Source: an uncultured Eubacteriales bacterium (GTDB lineage: Bacteria; Bacillota; Clostridia; Oscillospirales; Acutalibacteraceae). Taken from it: DNA of 22,433 bases. Position 1 is the stretch's first letter. The number at the start of each line of letters is the position of its first letter. The position numbers and the translations under genes are program-made. The stretch covers positions 1-22,433 of the forward strand of contig CAKSPR010000031.1 of assembly GCA_934486455.1 (NCBI GenBank), written 5' to 3'. A model generated the notes under the pieces. That model was not told where the DNA came from. It did not search any database and worked only from the letters and a program-made list of their open reading frames with translations. This document shows positions 14,811 to 22,362 of this stretch, piece by piece.

Positions 14811-14867
14811 GGCGGGCGTCTGCCGCCGTTTTGTCCGACTGATAAAAGCGGGCGGCGTCTGCTTTTA
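14811..14867 (+). terminator. Two weak terminator-like hairpins after miaB
   Basis: GGCGG (14811-14815) with CCGCC (14823-14827) is followed by GTTTTG. TAAAAGC (14843-14849) with GCTTTTA (14861-14867) encloses GGGCGGCGTCT. The two share a GCGGGC...GTCTGC core and may be diverged copies of one element. Termination is likely only partial, since the downstream genes belong to the same functional block. Confidence 0.3.
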
Positions 14868-14951
14868 CCGAGATCTCACGGACAGCTTAAAACATGCAAA
14901 TTTAGTTATTTAACTTTATTTATTTTAAAAAACTTTTTTGGAGGAACAAAA

Positions 14952-15359
14952 ATGGACATCATCGAACTTGCAAGAAAACTGGGCGCCGAGCTTCAAAAGG
15001 AACAGGCCTATATCGACTATCGTGCCGCAAAAGAGGCCAACGACGCCGACGAGGCTCTCCAGGGTCTTATCGGGGAGTTTAATCTCCAGAGAATGTCTCT
15101 TGCCGCCGAGCTTCAAAAGCCCGAGGAACAGAAAAGCCGCAGCAAAATCGAGGAGCTTAACAATCAGCTTCAGAAGCTCTATGACAGTGTCATGAGCAAC
15201 GAAAGCATGAAAAAATATAACGAGGCCAAACAGGCCATGGACGAGGTTTCCAACCGCGTCACCTCGATAATCGCAATGTGCATCGAGGGCGCCGACCCCG
15301 AGACCTGCGAGCCTGCCGGCTGCTCGGGAAGCTGCTCGACCTGCGGCGGCTGCCACTGA
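14952..15359 (+). CDS. YlbF/YmcA family protein with cysteine-rich tail (RNase Y complex cofactor-like)
   Basis: A 135-residue, mostly alpha-helical coiled protein (residues 1-108 rich in E, K, Q, A, L) of the YlbF/YmcA family. In Bacillus the family members RicA (YmcA) and RicF (YlbF), with RicT (YaaT), form an Fe-S-cluster-bearing complex that steers RNase Y mRNA processing and affects competence, sporulation and biofilm formation. Here the tail carries C110, C119, C124, C128, C131 and C134 (CEPAGCSGSCSTCGGCH), suited to binding a cluster or zinc. The position between miaB and mutS is that of ymcA in Bacillus (ymcB-ymcA-cotE-mutS-mutL). The ATG has a strong GGAGG (14940-14944) 7 nt upstream. 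Family assignment is good; which Ric paralogue it equals is open. Confidence 0.8.
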   Translation: MDIIELARKLGAELQKEQAYIDYRAAKEANDADEALQGLIGEFNLQRMSLAAELQKPEEQKSRSKIEELNNQLQKLYDSVMSNESMKKYNEAKQAMDEVSNRVTSIIAMCIEGADPETCEPAGCSGSCSTCGGCH

Positions 15360-15408
15360 CCGCTCCTGCCTTTGTGCTTTTAAAAAGCTTACTGCCTGAG
15401 GCGGCGAA

Positions 15409-15475
15409 GGCGTGCCCGCAGCGGCAGGTCAAATCATCTCGGCCGACGGCGGAGACGGCGTGCCCGCAGCGGCAG
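15409..15475 (+). repeat. GC-rich direct repeat pair upstream of mutS
   Basis: GGCGTGCCCGCAGCGGCAG occurs at 15409-15427 and again, identical, at 15457-15475. Similar flanking bases (GGCGGcgAA / GGCGGaGAC) extend each copy to about 25 bp. The period is 48 bp. Confidence 0.85.
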
Positions 15476-15516
15476 CCTTAAAAACGCAAGGATCATAAAA
15501 GCCCGATCTGTTTTAA

Positions 15517-15536
15517 CCGCACACCGCCGTGTGCGG
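15517..15536 (+). other. Stable hairpin between ylbF and mutS
   Basis: CCGCACAC (15517-15524) pairs perfectly with GTGTGCGG (15529-15536) around a CGCC loop. No T-run follows on either strand, so it is not a standard intrinsic terminator. It may protect an mRNA end or regulate mutS. Confidence 0.5.
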
Positions 15537-15635
15537 CAGATTAATCACAAATCTTTAACGAAAAGAAGTCTTTAAAGAATGATGACATCAACCCTGAAAA
15601 CGAAAGATGAATTTTAAGAAAGGCGGGTGAGACAA

Positions 15636-18308
15636 ATGTCGCTTTCTCCGATGATGAGTCAATATTTTAAAATTAAAGAAGAAAATCCCGGCACAATTCT
15701 CTTTTTCAGATTGGGGGACTTTTACGAGATGTTTTATGATGACGCAAAGCTTGTCTCCAAGGAGCTTGAGCTGACCCTCACCCAAAAAGCCTGCGGTCAA
15801 GAGGAGAAAGCGCCTATGTGCGGAGTGCCTTATCACAGTTGTGAAGGATATATTGCAAGACTTGTCGACAGAGGATATAAGGTCGCCATATGCGAGCAGA
15901 CCGAGGATCCCGCCAAGGCAAAGGGCCTTGTCGACCGCGGCGTCGTAAGGGTGGTCACACCCGGCACCGTCACCGAAAGCAGCATGCTCGAAGAGGGAAG
16001 AAACAACTTCCTCGCCGTCATTTACAGGGAGGAGGACGGATCGGCGGCGGTGGCCTTTGCCGACACCTCCACGGGCGAGTTTCGGCTGACCGAGCTTTCA
16101 AGCGACAATACCGACGCCAAAATAATAAACGAGCTCGGCCGCTTTTCCCCCAAGGAGATAGTTGCAAACAGGCGGTCGATTTCCCCCGAGGTTAAAAAAT
16201 TTTTGCGCGACAGGCTCAATTGCTGCTTCGACCTTTTGGAGGAGGAGCAATTTGACAAAAAGACCTGCGCCGATACCGTTAAAAAGCAATTTAATGTTAA
16301 AACCACCCTGCAGCTCGGACTTGAAGAGAATTCGGCCGGTGTGTCGGCGGCGGGAGCGGCTCTCAACTACCTCTTTTCCACCCGCATGACCGACCTCGAA
16401 AACATCAATGCCCTAAACCTTTATACCGGCAGTCAGTTTATGCGGCTGGATCTTTCGGCCGTGAGAAATCTCGAGCTTTTCGAAACCATGCGAACGGGGG
16501 ACAAAAAGGGCTCCCTGCTCGGAGTGATAGATCAGACAAATACCGCAATGGGCAAGCGCATGCTCCGCGCCTTTCTCGAACAGCCTCTTGTGGAACGGGA
16601 CGAGATAGAAGCCCGTCTCTCGGCGGTGGACGAGCTTTACTCAAACACCGCTCTTTGCTTCGAGATCGAGGATTCTCTTTCGGGAATATTCGACATCGAA
16701 AGGCTTATGACAAGGGTGGTTTACGCAAGCGCCGACGCCAAGGATCTTTTGGCTCTTTCGGCGGCGGTTGGACATCTTCCCAAACTTAAAAGACTTATTA
16801 AGGATTGCAAGTCGAAAATGCTCAGAGCAATCTACGACGACATCGACGAGCTTACCGATATTCACAGGCTGGTGGAAAAAGCCATCGACTATAACGCCCC
16901 GCCCATTCTTCGCGACGGCGGCATTATAAAGGCGGGATACAACGACATTCTCGACACATTAAGAGACGATATGAACGGCGGAAGCAAGACCATATCGGCC
17001 GTTGAAGCAAGAGAAAGGGAACGCACCGGCATCAAAAACCTCAAGGTGGGATATAACAAGGTTTTCGGCTACTACATCGAAATAACCAATTCCTTTAAGC
17101 ACCTTACCCCCGAAAACTACATAAGAAAGCAGACCACAACCAACGCCGAAAGATACATAACCGAGGAGCTTAAAACCCTCGAGCAGAGAATTCTCGGAGC
17201 AAGGGAAAAGTCGATACACCTCGAACAGGAGCTGTTTTTCGACATTCGCAAGCAAATCGCCAAGCAGCTTTCGAGAACGCAAAAGACCGCCAAGGCCATT
17301 GCAAGACTTGATGTGCTTTCATCCTTCGCCGTAACGGCCAGAAGGCGCAACTACTGCCGCCCCGAAATATGCGAGGACGGAAGAATTGAAATTACCGAAG
17401 GCCGTCACCCGGTCATCGAAACGGTCAACGACAATCCCTTCGTTTCAAACGATACCGATTTCGACATGAAGGATCACCGCTGCGCCGTCATAACCGGCCC
17501 CAACATGGCGGGAAAGTCAACATACATGCGGCAGGTGGCTCTTATCACCATAATGGCGCAGATAGGCTCCTTTGTTCCCGCAAAATCGGCCAAAATAGGC
17601 ATTGTCGACGCCGTTTTTACAAGGGTTGGCGCCTCCGACGACCTTTTCTCGGGTCAATCCACCTTTATGGTCGAAATGAACGAGGTTTCGGCAATCCTCA
17701 AAAACGCCACCAAAAACAGCCTGCTCATTCTCGACGAGATAGGCAGGGGCACCTCCACCTTTGACGGAATGTCCATTGCCCAGGCCGTTCTTGAATATAT
17801 CGCTTCGAATAAGCTCGGCGCAAAGGCCATGTTTGCCACCCATTATCACGAGCTCACCTTTATCGCCGACAAGCTTAAAGGGGTTGATAACTTCAACATC
17901 GCCGTTAAAAAGCGGGGAGACGAGATAACCTTTTTAAGACGGATCGTAAGCGGCGGCGCCGACCGAAGCTACGGCATCGAGGTGGCGGCTCTTGCGGGGG
18001 TGCCAAAGGCGGTCGTTACGCGGGCAAAGGAAATTTTAAGCCAGCTTGAAAAGGGCGAGCACCCCGGCTGCAGCCAAATCACGGCCGACCAAGGAAAAAC
18101 TGCCGCGAAGGGCGATGCCGAGGGGCGGATAAATGCCGCGGCAAAGGAAACGGAAGAAAAAAGCGGCGGCAATGTGCAGATGTCACTTCTTTCGACCGGG
18201 CAAAATCCCGTTATAAACAGCCTTAAAGCCCTCGACATCGACACCCTCACCCCCATAGAGGCCATGAACGCCCTTTATGAGCTTAAAAAGCAGGCCGAAA
18301 GCCTTTAA
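15636..18308 (+). CDS. mutS: DNA mismatch repair protein MutS
   Basis: MutS finds base mismatches and small loops in newly made DNA and recruits MutL with ATP. The 890-residue length is normal. The mismatch-reading Phe-x-Glu is F29-Y30-E31 in GDFYEMFYDDA. Connector, lever and clamp domains follow. The ATPase shows Walker A GPNMAGKST (621-629), the ABC-like signature around DLFSGQSTFMVEM, Walker B LLILDEIGRGTSTFDG (D700-E701) and ATHYHEL. The C-terminal helix-turn-helix GGADRSYGIEVAALAGVP is present, then a short variable linker and a last helical segment. ATG at 15636 is preferred over the in-frame GTG at 15627: AAAGGCGGGTGA precedes it and MutS proteins normally begin close to SPMMxQYxxIK. 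mutL follows after a repeat-rich 330-bp gap. Confidence 0.98.
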   Translation: MSLSPMMSQYFKIKEENPGTILFFRLGDFYEMFYDDAKLVSKELELTLTQKACGQEEKAPMCGVPYHSCEGYIARLVDRGYKVAICEQTEDPAKAKGLVDRGVVRVVTPGTVTESSMLEEGRNNFLAVIYREEDGSAAVAFADTSTGEFRLTELSSDNTDAKIINELGRFSPKEIVANRRSISPEVKKFLRDRLNCCFDLLEEEQFDKKTCADTVKKQFNVKTTLQLGLEENSAGVSAAGAALNYLFSTRMTDLENINALNLYTGSQFMRLDLSAVRNLELFETMRTGDKKGSLLGVIDQTNTAMGKRMLRAFLEQPLVERDEIEARLSAVDELYSNTALCFEIEDSLSGIFDIERLMTRVVYASADAKDLLALSAAVGHLPKLKRLIKDCKSKMLRAIYDDIDELTDIHRLVEKAIDYNAPPILRDGGIIKAGYNDILDTLRDDMNGGSKTISAVEARERERTGIKNLKVGYNKVFGYYIEITNSFKHLTPENYIRKQTTTNAERYITEELKTLEQRILGAREKSIHLEQELFFDIRKQIAKQLSRTQKTAKAIARLDVLSSFAVTARRRNYCRPEICEDGRIEITEGRHPVIETVNDNPFVSNDTDFDMKDHRCAVITGPNMAGKSTYMRQVALITIMAQIGSFVPAKSAKIGIVDAVFTRVGASDDLFSGQSTFMVEMNEVSAILKNATKNSLLILDEIGRGTSTFDGMSIAQAVLEYIASNKLGAKAMFATHYHELTFIADKLKGVDNFNIAVKKRGDEITFLRRIVSGGADRSYGIEVAALAGVPKAVVTRAKEILSQLEKGEHPGCSQITADQGKTAAKGDAEGRINAAAKETEEKSGGNVQMSLLSTGQNPVINSLKALDIDTLTPIEAMNALYELKKQAESL

Positions 18309-18356
18309 GCCTGCCGATATTCTGATATTAAACCGAATAATCAGACGGTACAAAGC

Positions 18357-18412
18357 GCGCCGTGTAAACGGTAATCGCGCCGTATAAACAGCGAGCGCTC
18401 CGTGTGATACGG
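18357..18412 (+). repeat. 20-bp tandem repeat, about 2.8 copies
   Basis: Units begin at 18357, 18377 and 18397: GCGCCGTGTAAACGGTAATC, GCGCCGTATAAACAGCGAGC, and the partial GCTCCGTGTGATACGG. The first half of each unit is the best conserved. Confidence 0.75.
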
Positions 18413-18431
18413 AAATTGTGTCAGCAGGTCA

Positions 18432-18562
18432 GCATACAAGCATGTTGGCATACAAGCGTATTTGCATTTAAGCATATAAGCGTACAAGCGTGTTGGCATA
18501 CAAGCGTATTAGCATTTAAGCATACAGGCGTACAAGCGTTTTGGCACACAGGCGTGCAAGCC
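18432..18562 (+). repeat. Hierarchical 8/16/48-bp tandem array (minisatellite)
   Basis: Eight consecutive 16-bp units starting at 18432, 18448, 18464, 18480, 18496, 18512, 18528 and 18544, consensus near GCATACAAGCGTNTTG. Each unit is itself two 8-bp halves of type GCRTNYAA. Units 2-4 (18448-18495) and 5-7 (18496-18543) are nearly identical 48-bp blocks, which suggests a later duplication of a three-unit block. The tract translates as a 16-residue repeat in one frame, but no codon evidence favours a gene. Confidence 0.85.
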
Positions 18563-18638
18563 GTTGAGCGATCGACCGAGCGGTCGAATTTGCCTGTACA
18601 GCCGTTATATCAATTCAGTAAAAAGCGAGGTGTGGAAA

Positions 18639-20864
18639 ATGCCCAAAATAAACATTCTTGATAAACACACGGCCGATCTTATTGCGGCGGGTGAGGTTGT
18701 TGAGCGGCCTGCATCTGCGGTCAAGGAGCTGGTTGAAAACAGTATAGACGCAGGGGCGACCGCGGTGACGGTGGAAATTCAAAACGGCGGCGTTTCCTAC
18801 ATCCGCGTCACCGACAACGGCTGCGGTATTTCGCGGGAGGATGTTAAAACCGCCTTTTTGCCCCATGCCACAAGCAAAATCAAGGAGAAAAACGACCTTA
18901 ACTCCATCCTCACCCTCGGCTTTCGCGGGGAGGCGCTGGCCAGCATCGCGGCCGTTTCGAGGGTGGACATCCTGACCAGAACGAAGGACGAGACCTTCGG
19001 AACCAGGTATTCCCTCGAAGGGGGAGAGCAAAAGACCTTTGACGACGCGGGCTGTCCCGTGGGAACCACAATCGTGGTAAAGGACCTTTTTTTCAACACC
19101 CCGGCGAGAATGAAATTTTTAAAGAAAAATATTTCCGAGGGCAACGCCGTGGCCGATGTGGCCGACCGAATGGCTCTTTCTCACCCCGAGGTCTCGATAA
19201 AGCTCATAAGAGACGGAAAAGAGACCCTCTGCTCGACGGGAGACGGAAATCTTCTGTCGGCGATATACGCCGTTTACGGCAGAGAATTTGCCTCGGGACT
19301 TATCCCCGTAAAATACGGGAGCGACGGCGTGATCGCGGAAGGGTATGTTTCAAAGCCGCTTGCCGCAAGAAAGTCGAAAAGCATGCAGCTTTTCTTTTTA
19401 AACGGAAGGTTTGTCAGAAGCGGAACGGCCTCGGCCGCCCTTTCCGAAGCCTACCGAAACTCCATAATGGCGGGGAAATATCCCGCCTGTGTGCTTCACA
19501 TTAAATTCCCGCCCTCTGCGGTGGATGTCAATGTTCATCCCGCAAAGCTGGAAGTGCGTTTTGAAAACGAAAAACCCGTTTTCGACGCGGTTTATTACGG
19601 GGTCAAAAACGCCCTCATGACAGGGGACACCCGCCCCGAGGCAAAGCTTTCGGACAAGGGATTTTCTTCCCCAAAAGTCCCATTTTCCCGTCCCGAGAGC
19701 CTTTATAAAAAGAGCAACATGTTTGCCCAGCAAAAATTCCTTTTAAACAAAAGGGAAAGGGAGGGCGATCTTACCGTCCTTAACCGCCCCGCAGACAGTG
19801 ATGAAATGCCCGATAGCCCCGCAGGCGGTGAAAAAACGCCCGAAAGCCCCGTTGTAAGGGAAAACGGCCATGACGACCCCGCAAAAGAGGCAGGCGCTTT
19901 TACAAGCGATAATGCGGTATCTGCCCAAAGAAAGGCCGATGCTTCTAAAAGCATTGAACTAACCGACGGCACAGCCGAAAAGGGAACGCGGTATTTCAGA
20001 GAGCCGCAGGTCATTCACGGCGGCACGGTCGAATATTACCGCCCGCCCGTTAACATTGATGTTGAGGCGGAGGATGACTATATAGGCGATCGCTCCATGA
20101 ACACCGAAAAGAGTGACAGGGCAGAAAACGGCAAAGACCCGTTTTCAAAGCTCTTTGAAAACGAGCAAAAACATTCCTCCCTTTCGGACGAAGCAGCCCC
20201 TTTAAACTCTAAAGAAAACGGCACAAACGGCAAGGCACCTTTTGAAAACTCCCTTGATAACGAAAAGGGTGCTGCCGTTGTCATAGACGACAAGGCCGAT
20301 TCGCCTGTTTTCATCGGCGAGGTTTTTGCTACATACATAATCATGCAGGTGGGCAAAAGGCTGCTCCTCATCGACAAGCACGCCGCCCACGAGCGCATTT
20401 TATACGACAGACTTTGCGAAAACCACAACGCCCCCTCGGCACAGATGCTTCTCGAGCCTGTCACCGTCACCCTTCGGAAAACCGAGCATACCGTTCTTCT
20501 CGAAAATGCCGATCTGCTTGAAAAAGCGGGTATCTCGGTTGAGGATTTCGGAATGAATTCGGTGGTGGTGCGGTCGGTGCCCATGAATTTAGACTCCCAA
20601 AGCGTTTATGAAATAATCGAAGAGGTGGCCGACCGTCTTTTAAAAAATCCCAACCGTGTCTCCACCGAAAAGCAGGAGTGGATATACCACTCAATCGCCT
20701 GCCGCGCCGCAATCAAGGCGGGGGACAAATCCGACAGGGCCGAGCTTACGGCTCTTTGCGAGCGAATCATAAGGGACGACAGCATACGGTATTGCCCCCA
20801 CGGGCGACCGGTTGCCGTGTGGCTTTCAAAATATGAGCTGGAAAAGCAGTTCGGCAGGGTTTAG
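18639..20864 (+). CDS. mutL: DNA mismatch repair endonuclease MutL
   Basis: MutL links mismatch recognition by MutS to strand incision. The 741 residues comprise an N-terminal GHKL ATPase with ELVENSIDAGA (30-40), DNGCGI (59-64) and GFRGEALASI (94-103); a transducer domain with VDVNVHPAKLEVRF; a long polar linker (about 335-565); and a C-terminal dimerisation/endonuclease domain. The latter has DKHAAHERILYD (579-590), the equivalent of DQHAx2Ex4E, ACR (687-689), CPHGRP (719-724) and a final FGRV. These metal-binding motifs indicate the nicking type of MutL found where MutH is absent. The last acidic position is Asp instead of Glu. ATG at 18639 follows GAGGTG (18627-18632); the longer frame from 18564 would begin in the palindrome after the tandem repeats and adds a non-family extension. 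Confidence 0.97.
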   Translation: MPKINILDKHTADLIAAGEVVERPASAVKELVENSIDAGATAVTVEIQNGGVSYIRVTDNGCGISREDVKTAFLPHATSKIKEKNDLNSILTLGFRGEALASIAAVSRVDILTRTKDETFGTRYSLEGGEQKTFDDAGCPVGTTIVVKDLFFNTPARMKFLKKNISEGNAVADVADRMALSHPEVSIKLIRDGKETLCSTGDGNLLSAIYAVYGREFASGLIPVKYGSDGVIAEGYVSKPLAARKSKSMQLFFLNGRFVRSGTASAALSEAYRNSIMAGKYPACVLHIKFPPSAVDVNVHPAKLEVRFENEKPVFDAVYYGVKNALMTGDTRPEAKLSDKGFSSPKVPFSRPESLYKKSNMFAQQKFLLNKREREGDLTVLNRPADSDEMPDSPAGGEKTPESPVVRENGHDDPAKEAGAFTSDNAVSAQRKADASKSIELTDGTAEKGTRYFREPQVIHGGTVEYYRPPVNIDVEAEDDYIGDRSMNTEKSDRAENGKDPFSKLFENEQKHSSLSDEAAPLNSKENGTNGKAPFENSLDNEKGAAVVIDDKADSPVFIGEVFATYIIMQVGKRLLLIDKHAAHERILYDRLCENHNAPSAQMLLEPVTVTLRKTEHTVLLENADLLEKAGISVEDFGMNSVVVRSVPMNLDSQSVYEIIEEVADRLLKNPNRVSTEKQEWIYHSIACRAAIKAGDKSDRAELTALCERIIRDDSIRYCPHGRPVAVWLSKYELEKQFGRV

Positions 20865-20888
20865 AAGGCTGTCGTCACCGATAGCGCC

Positions 20889-20906
20889 GCCGACATTACC
20901 GTCGGC
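20889..20906 (+). other. Small hairpin in the mutL-miaA spacer
   Basis: GCCGAC (20889-20894) and GTCGGC (20901-20906) around ATTACC. No T-run follows, so read-through to miaA is expected. Confidence 0.4.
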
Positions 20907-20977
20907 ATCACCAATCGGCACTAAACATTTTCATTTATATTCTGCCGATACATCACTGCAAAAAGGAGGGCGGGAGA

Positions 20978-21916
20978 ATGAGACCAATTAAGCTTGCGGC
21001 CGTTGTCGGCCCCACTGCAAGCGGAAAAACCGCCCTTGCCATAGACATTGCAAAACGGTTTTCGGGAGAAATAGTATCCTGCGATTCCATGCAGCTTTAC
21101 GACTTTGCGCCCATTGCCACCGCCGCCCCCACAAAGCAGGAAAGAGCCGCCGCCCCGCACCACATGGTGGGAATTTTAAAGGCGGGGGAAAGCTTCTCGG
21201 TTTCGAAATATGCCGATGCCGCCCGACAGGTCATAGGCGACATTTCAGAGCGCGGGCATCTTCCCGTGCTTTGCGGCGGAACGGGGCTTTACTACTCGGC
21301 GGTCGTAGACAACATAAAATTTTTGGAGGACGGATTTGACCCGAAAATCAGAAACGACCTTTTAAAAAGAGCCGAAAGGGAAGGGCTTTGCTCCCTTTAC
21401 GATGAGCTTTGCGGAGTCGATCCAAAAGCGGCCGAAAAAATCGAAAAAAACGACAAAAAGCGCATTTTAAGAGCCCTTGAGGTTTACCTCTCAACGGGAA
21501 TGACCATTTCAAAGCAAAGGGAGCTTTCGAGAGCCGAGCCGTCGCCCTATGACCTTTGCGCCCTCGGAATAACCTTCCGCGACCGCCAAAGGCTTTACGA
21601 CAGAATAAATCTCAGGGTGGACAAAATGCTCGGGCAGGGGCTTTTGGACGAGGCCTACGAAATTTTCAAAAAAAATCCCGCGGGAACGGGTATGCAGGCC
21701 ATAGGCGTTAAGGAACTATATCCCTATTTTCGCGGGGAGACGGCTCTTGCGGATGCGGTCGAGACGATAAAAATGGAATCGAGACGGTATGCCAAGCGGC
21801 AGCTTATATGGTTTAAACGGGACGAAAGAATACACTGGATATACGCCGATGAGATGACTCAAAAAAATATTTTTGAAAATGCTGAATTTACCATAGAAAA
21901 ATTTGTAAATATGTGA
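20978..21916 (+). CDS. miaA: tRNA dimethylallyltransferase MiaA
   Basis: MiaA transfers the dimethylallyl group of DMAPP to N6 of A37 in UNN-reading tRNAs; the product is the substrate of MiaB, encoded upstream. The 312 residues are normal. Signatures are the P-loop GPTASGKT (11-18), SCDSMQLY (34-41) with the catalytic Asp-Ser-Met-Gln element, LCGGTGLYYSAV (about 98-109), the LEVYLSTGMTISKQR region, and GMQAIGVKELYPYF. The segment after DSMQLY reads DFAPIATAAPT, where the family usually has ..MDIGTAKPT, so the lysine of TAKP is Ala here. The ATG is preceded by AAGGAGG. The end of the gene contains the hfq promoter. Confidence 0.96.
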   Translation: MRPIKLAAVVGPTASGKTALAIDIAKRFSGEIVSCDSMQLYDFAPIATAAPTKQERAAAPHHMVGILKAGESFSVSKYADAARQVIGDISERGHLPVLCGGTGLYYSAVVDNIKFLEDGFDPKIRNDLLKRAEREGLCSLYDELCGVDPKAAEKIEKNDKKRILRALEVYLSTGMTISKQRELSRAEPSPYDLCALGITFRDRQRLYDRINLRVDKMLGQGLLDEAYEIFKKNPAGTGMQAIGVKELYPYFRGETALADAVETIKMESRRYAKRQLIWFKRDERIHWIYADEMTQKNIFENAEFTIEKFVNM

Positions 21917-21922
21917 TATAAT
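21894..21922 (+). promoter_or_regulatory. Extended -10 promoter of hfq at the end of miaA
   Basis: TGATATAAT (21914-21922) combines an extended -10 TGn with a perfect TATAAT. A 17-bp spacer leads back to TAGAAA (21894-21899), 4 of 6 matches to the -35 consensus. The miaA stop codon lies inside the motif. Transcription should start near 21929, about 60 nt before the hfq ATG. Confidence 0.75.
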
Positions 21923-21989
21923 GTCCTCATCAAGGGGTTGTACACAAAAAAATCGGGTGCAGCGCCGTAAAAAAGAGAGGAAAAAAACT

Positions 21990-22232
21990 ATGGCAAAGAA
22001 CATTGATCTTCAGGAAAAGCTTTTAAACAGCGTCATCAAAGGCCGAAAGACGGTTACGGTTTTTCTGACCAACGGATTTCAGTTTGAGGGAACGGTTTTG
22101 GCCTATGACAACTTTTCGCTTTTAATAAGAAATTCCGACAAGCAAAATCTCGTTTACAAGCACGCCGTTTCAACCATAATGCCCCACGAGGACATTGAAA
22201 TACCGATCGACGGAGATCTCAGAACCTTTTAA
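21990..22232 (+). CDS. hfq: RNA chaperone Hfq
   Basis: Hfq forms a hexameric Sm ring that binds A-rich and U-rich RNA and helps small RNAs pair with mRNAs. The 80-residue protein is almost only the Sm core, as is usual in Clostridia: Q8 of the proximal face, FLTNGFQFEGTVLAYDNFSLLI (Sm1, about 25-46), then NLVYKHAVSTIMP (Sm2, about 53-65) with the YKHAxSTI signature. The C-terminal tail is short and acidic. The ATG at 21990 follows AGAGAGG (21974-21980); the longer frame from 21921 would begin inside the -10 box. The miaA-hfq order is widely conserved. Confidence 0.96.
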   Translation: MAKNIDLQEKLLNSVIKGRKTVTVFLTNGFQFEGTVLAYDNFSLLIRNSDKQNLVYKHAVSTIMPHEDIEIPIDGDLRTF

Positions 22233-22362
22233 AAACCGACTGTCGTAAAAGGTGTAAAAAACAAAAAGCAAAAGCACTGATTATTTTAAAGCATAACAAG
22301 CCGTATAAAGCAAAACGGCAAAAAACAAACGAAGGAAAAATCAAAGAAAAGCGGTGATATAA
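22233..22362. other. A-rich spacer after hfq
   Basis: A 130-bp, strongly A-rich gap. GCCGT (22300-22304) and ACGGC (22315-22319) can form a small hairpin, but it is followed by A residues, not T. No clear terminator or promoter is visible. Confidence 0.4.

Larger units (their letters stand above)
15360..15635. other. Spacer ylbF-mutS with GC-rich repeats and hairpin
   Basis: A 276-bp gap without a convincing gene. It contains the direct repeats at 15409-15475 and the hairpin at 15517-15536, then an AT-rich stretch (15541-15620) that could hold a mutS promoter; no consensus boxes stand out. The end of the gap carries an extended Shine-Dalgarno-like AAAGGCGGGTGA (15619-15630). Confidence 0.45.
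18309..18638. other. Repeat-filled mutS-mutL spacer
   Basis: A 330-bp gap made mostly of two different tandem-repeat tracts (18357-18412 and 18432-18562), then a palindrome TCGACC-GAGC-GGTCGA (18572-18587). An imperfect dyad CTGATATTA...TAATCAG (18322-18343) directly follows mutS but lacks a T-run. No promoter consensus was found. Confidence 0.6.

Noticed and set aside
14925..15356. Minus-strand 143-codon ORF opposite the YlbF/YmcA-type gene
   Set aside because: The + strand frame has an ideal ribosome binding site, family match and operon context; the minus frame is its complement.
18432..18562. Possible CRISPR array
   Set aside because: Units are 8/16 bp, directly adjacent and degenerate, with no unique spacers and no cas genes.
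18404..18661. 85-codon + frame with a 16-residue repeat (HTSVFAFKH-type) over the tandem array
   Set aside because: The repeat in protein follows simply from the 48-bp DNA period. There is no ribosome binding site, and the frame runs into the start of mutL. Treated as non-coding minisatellite.
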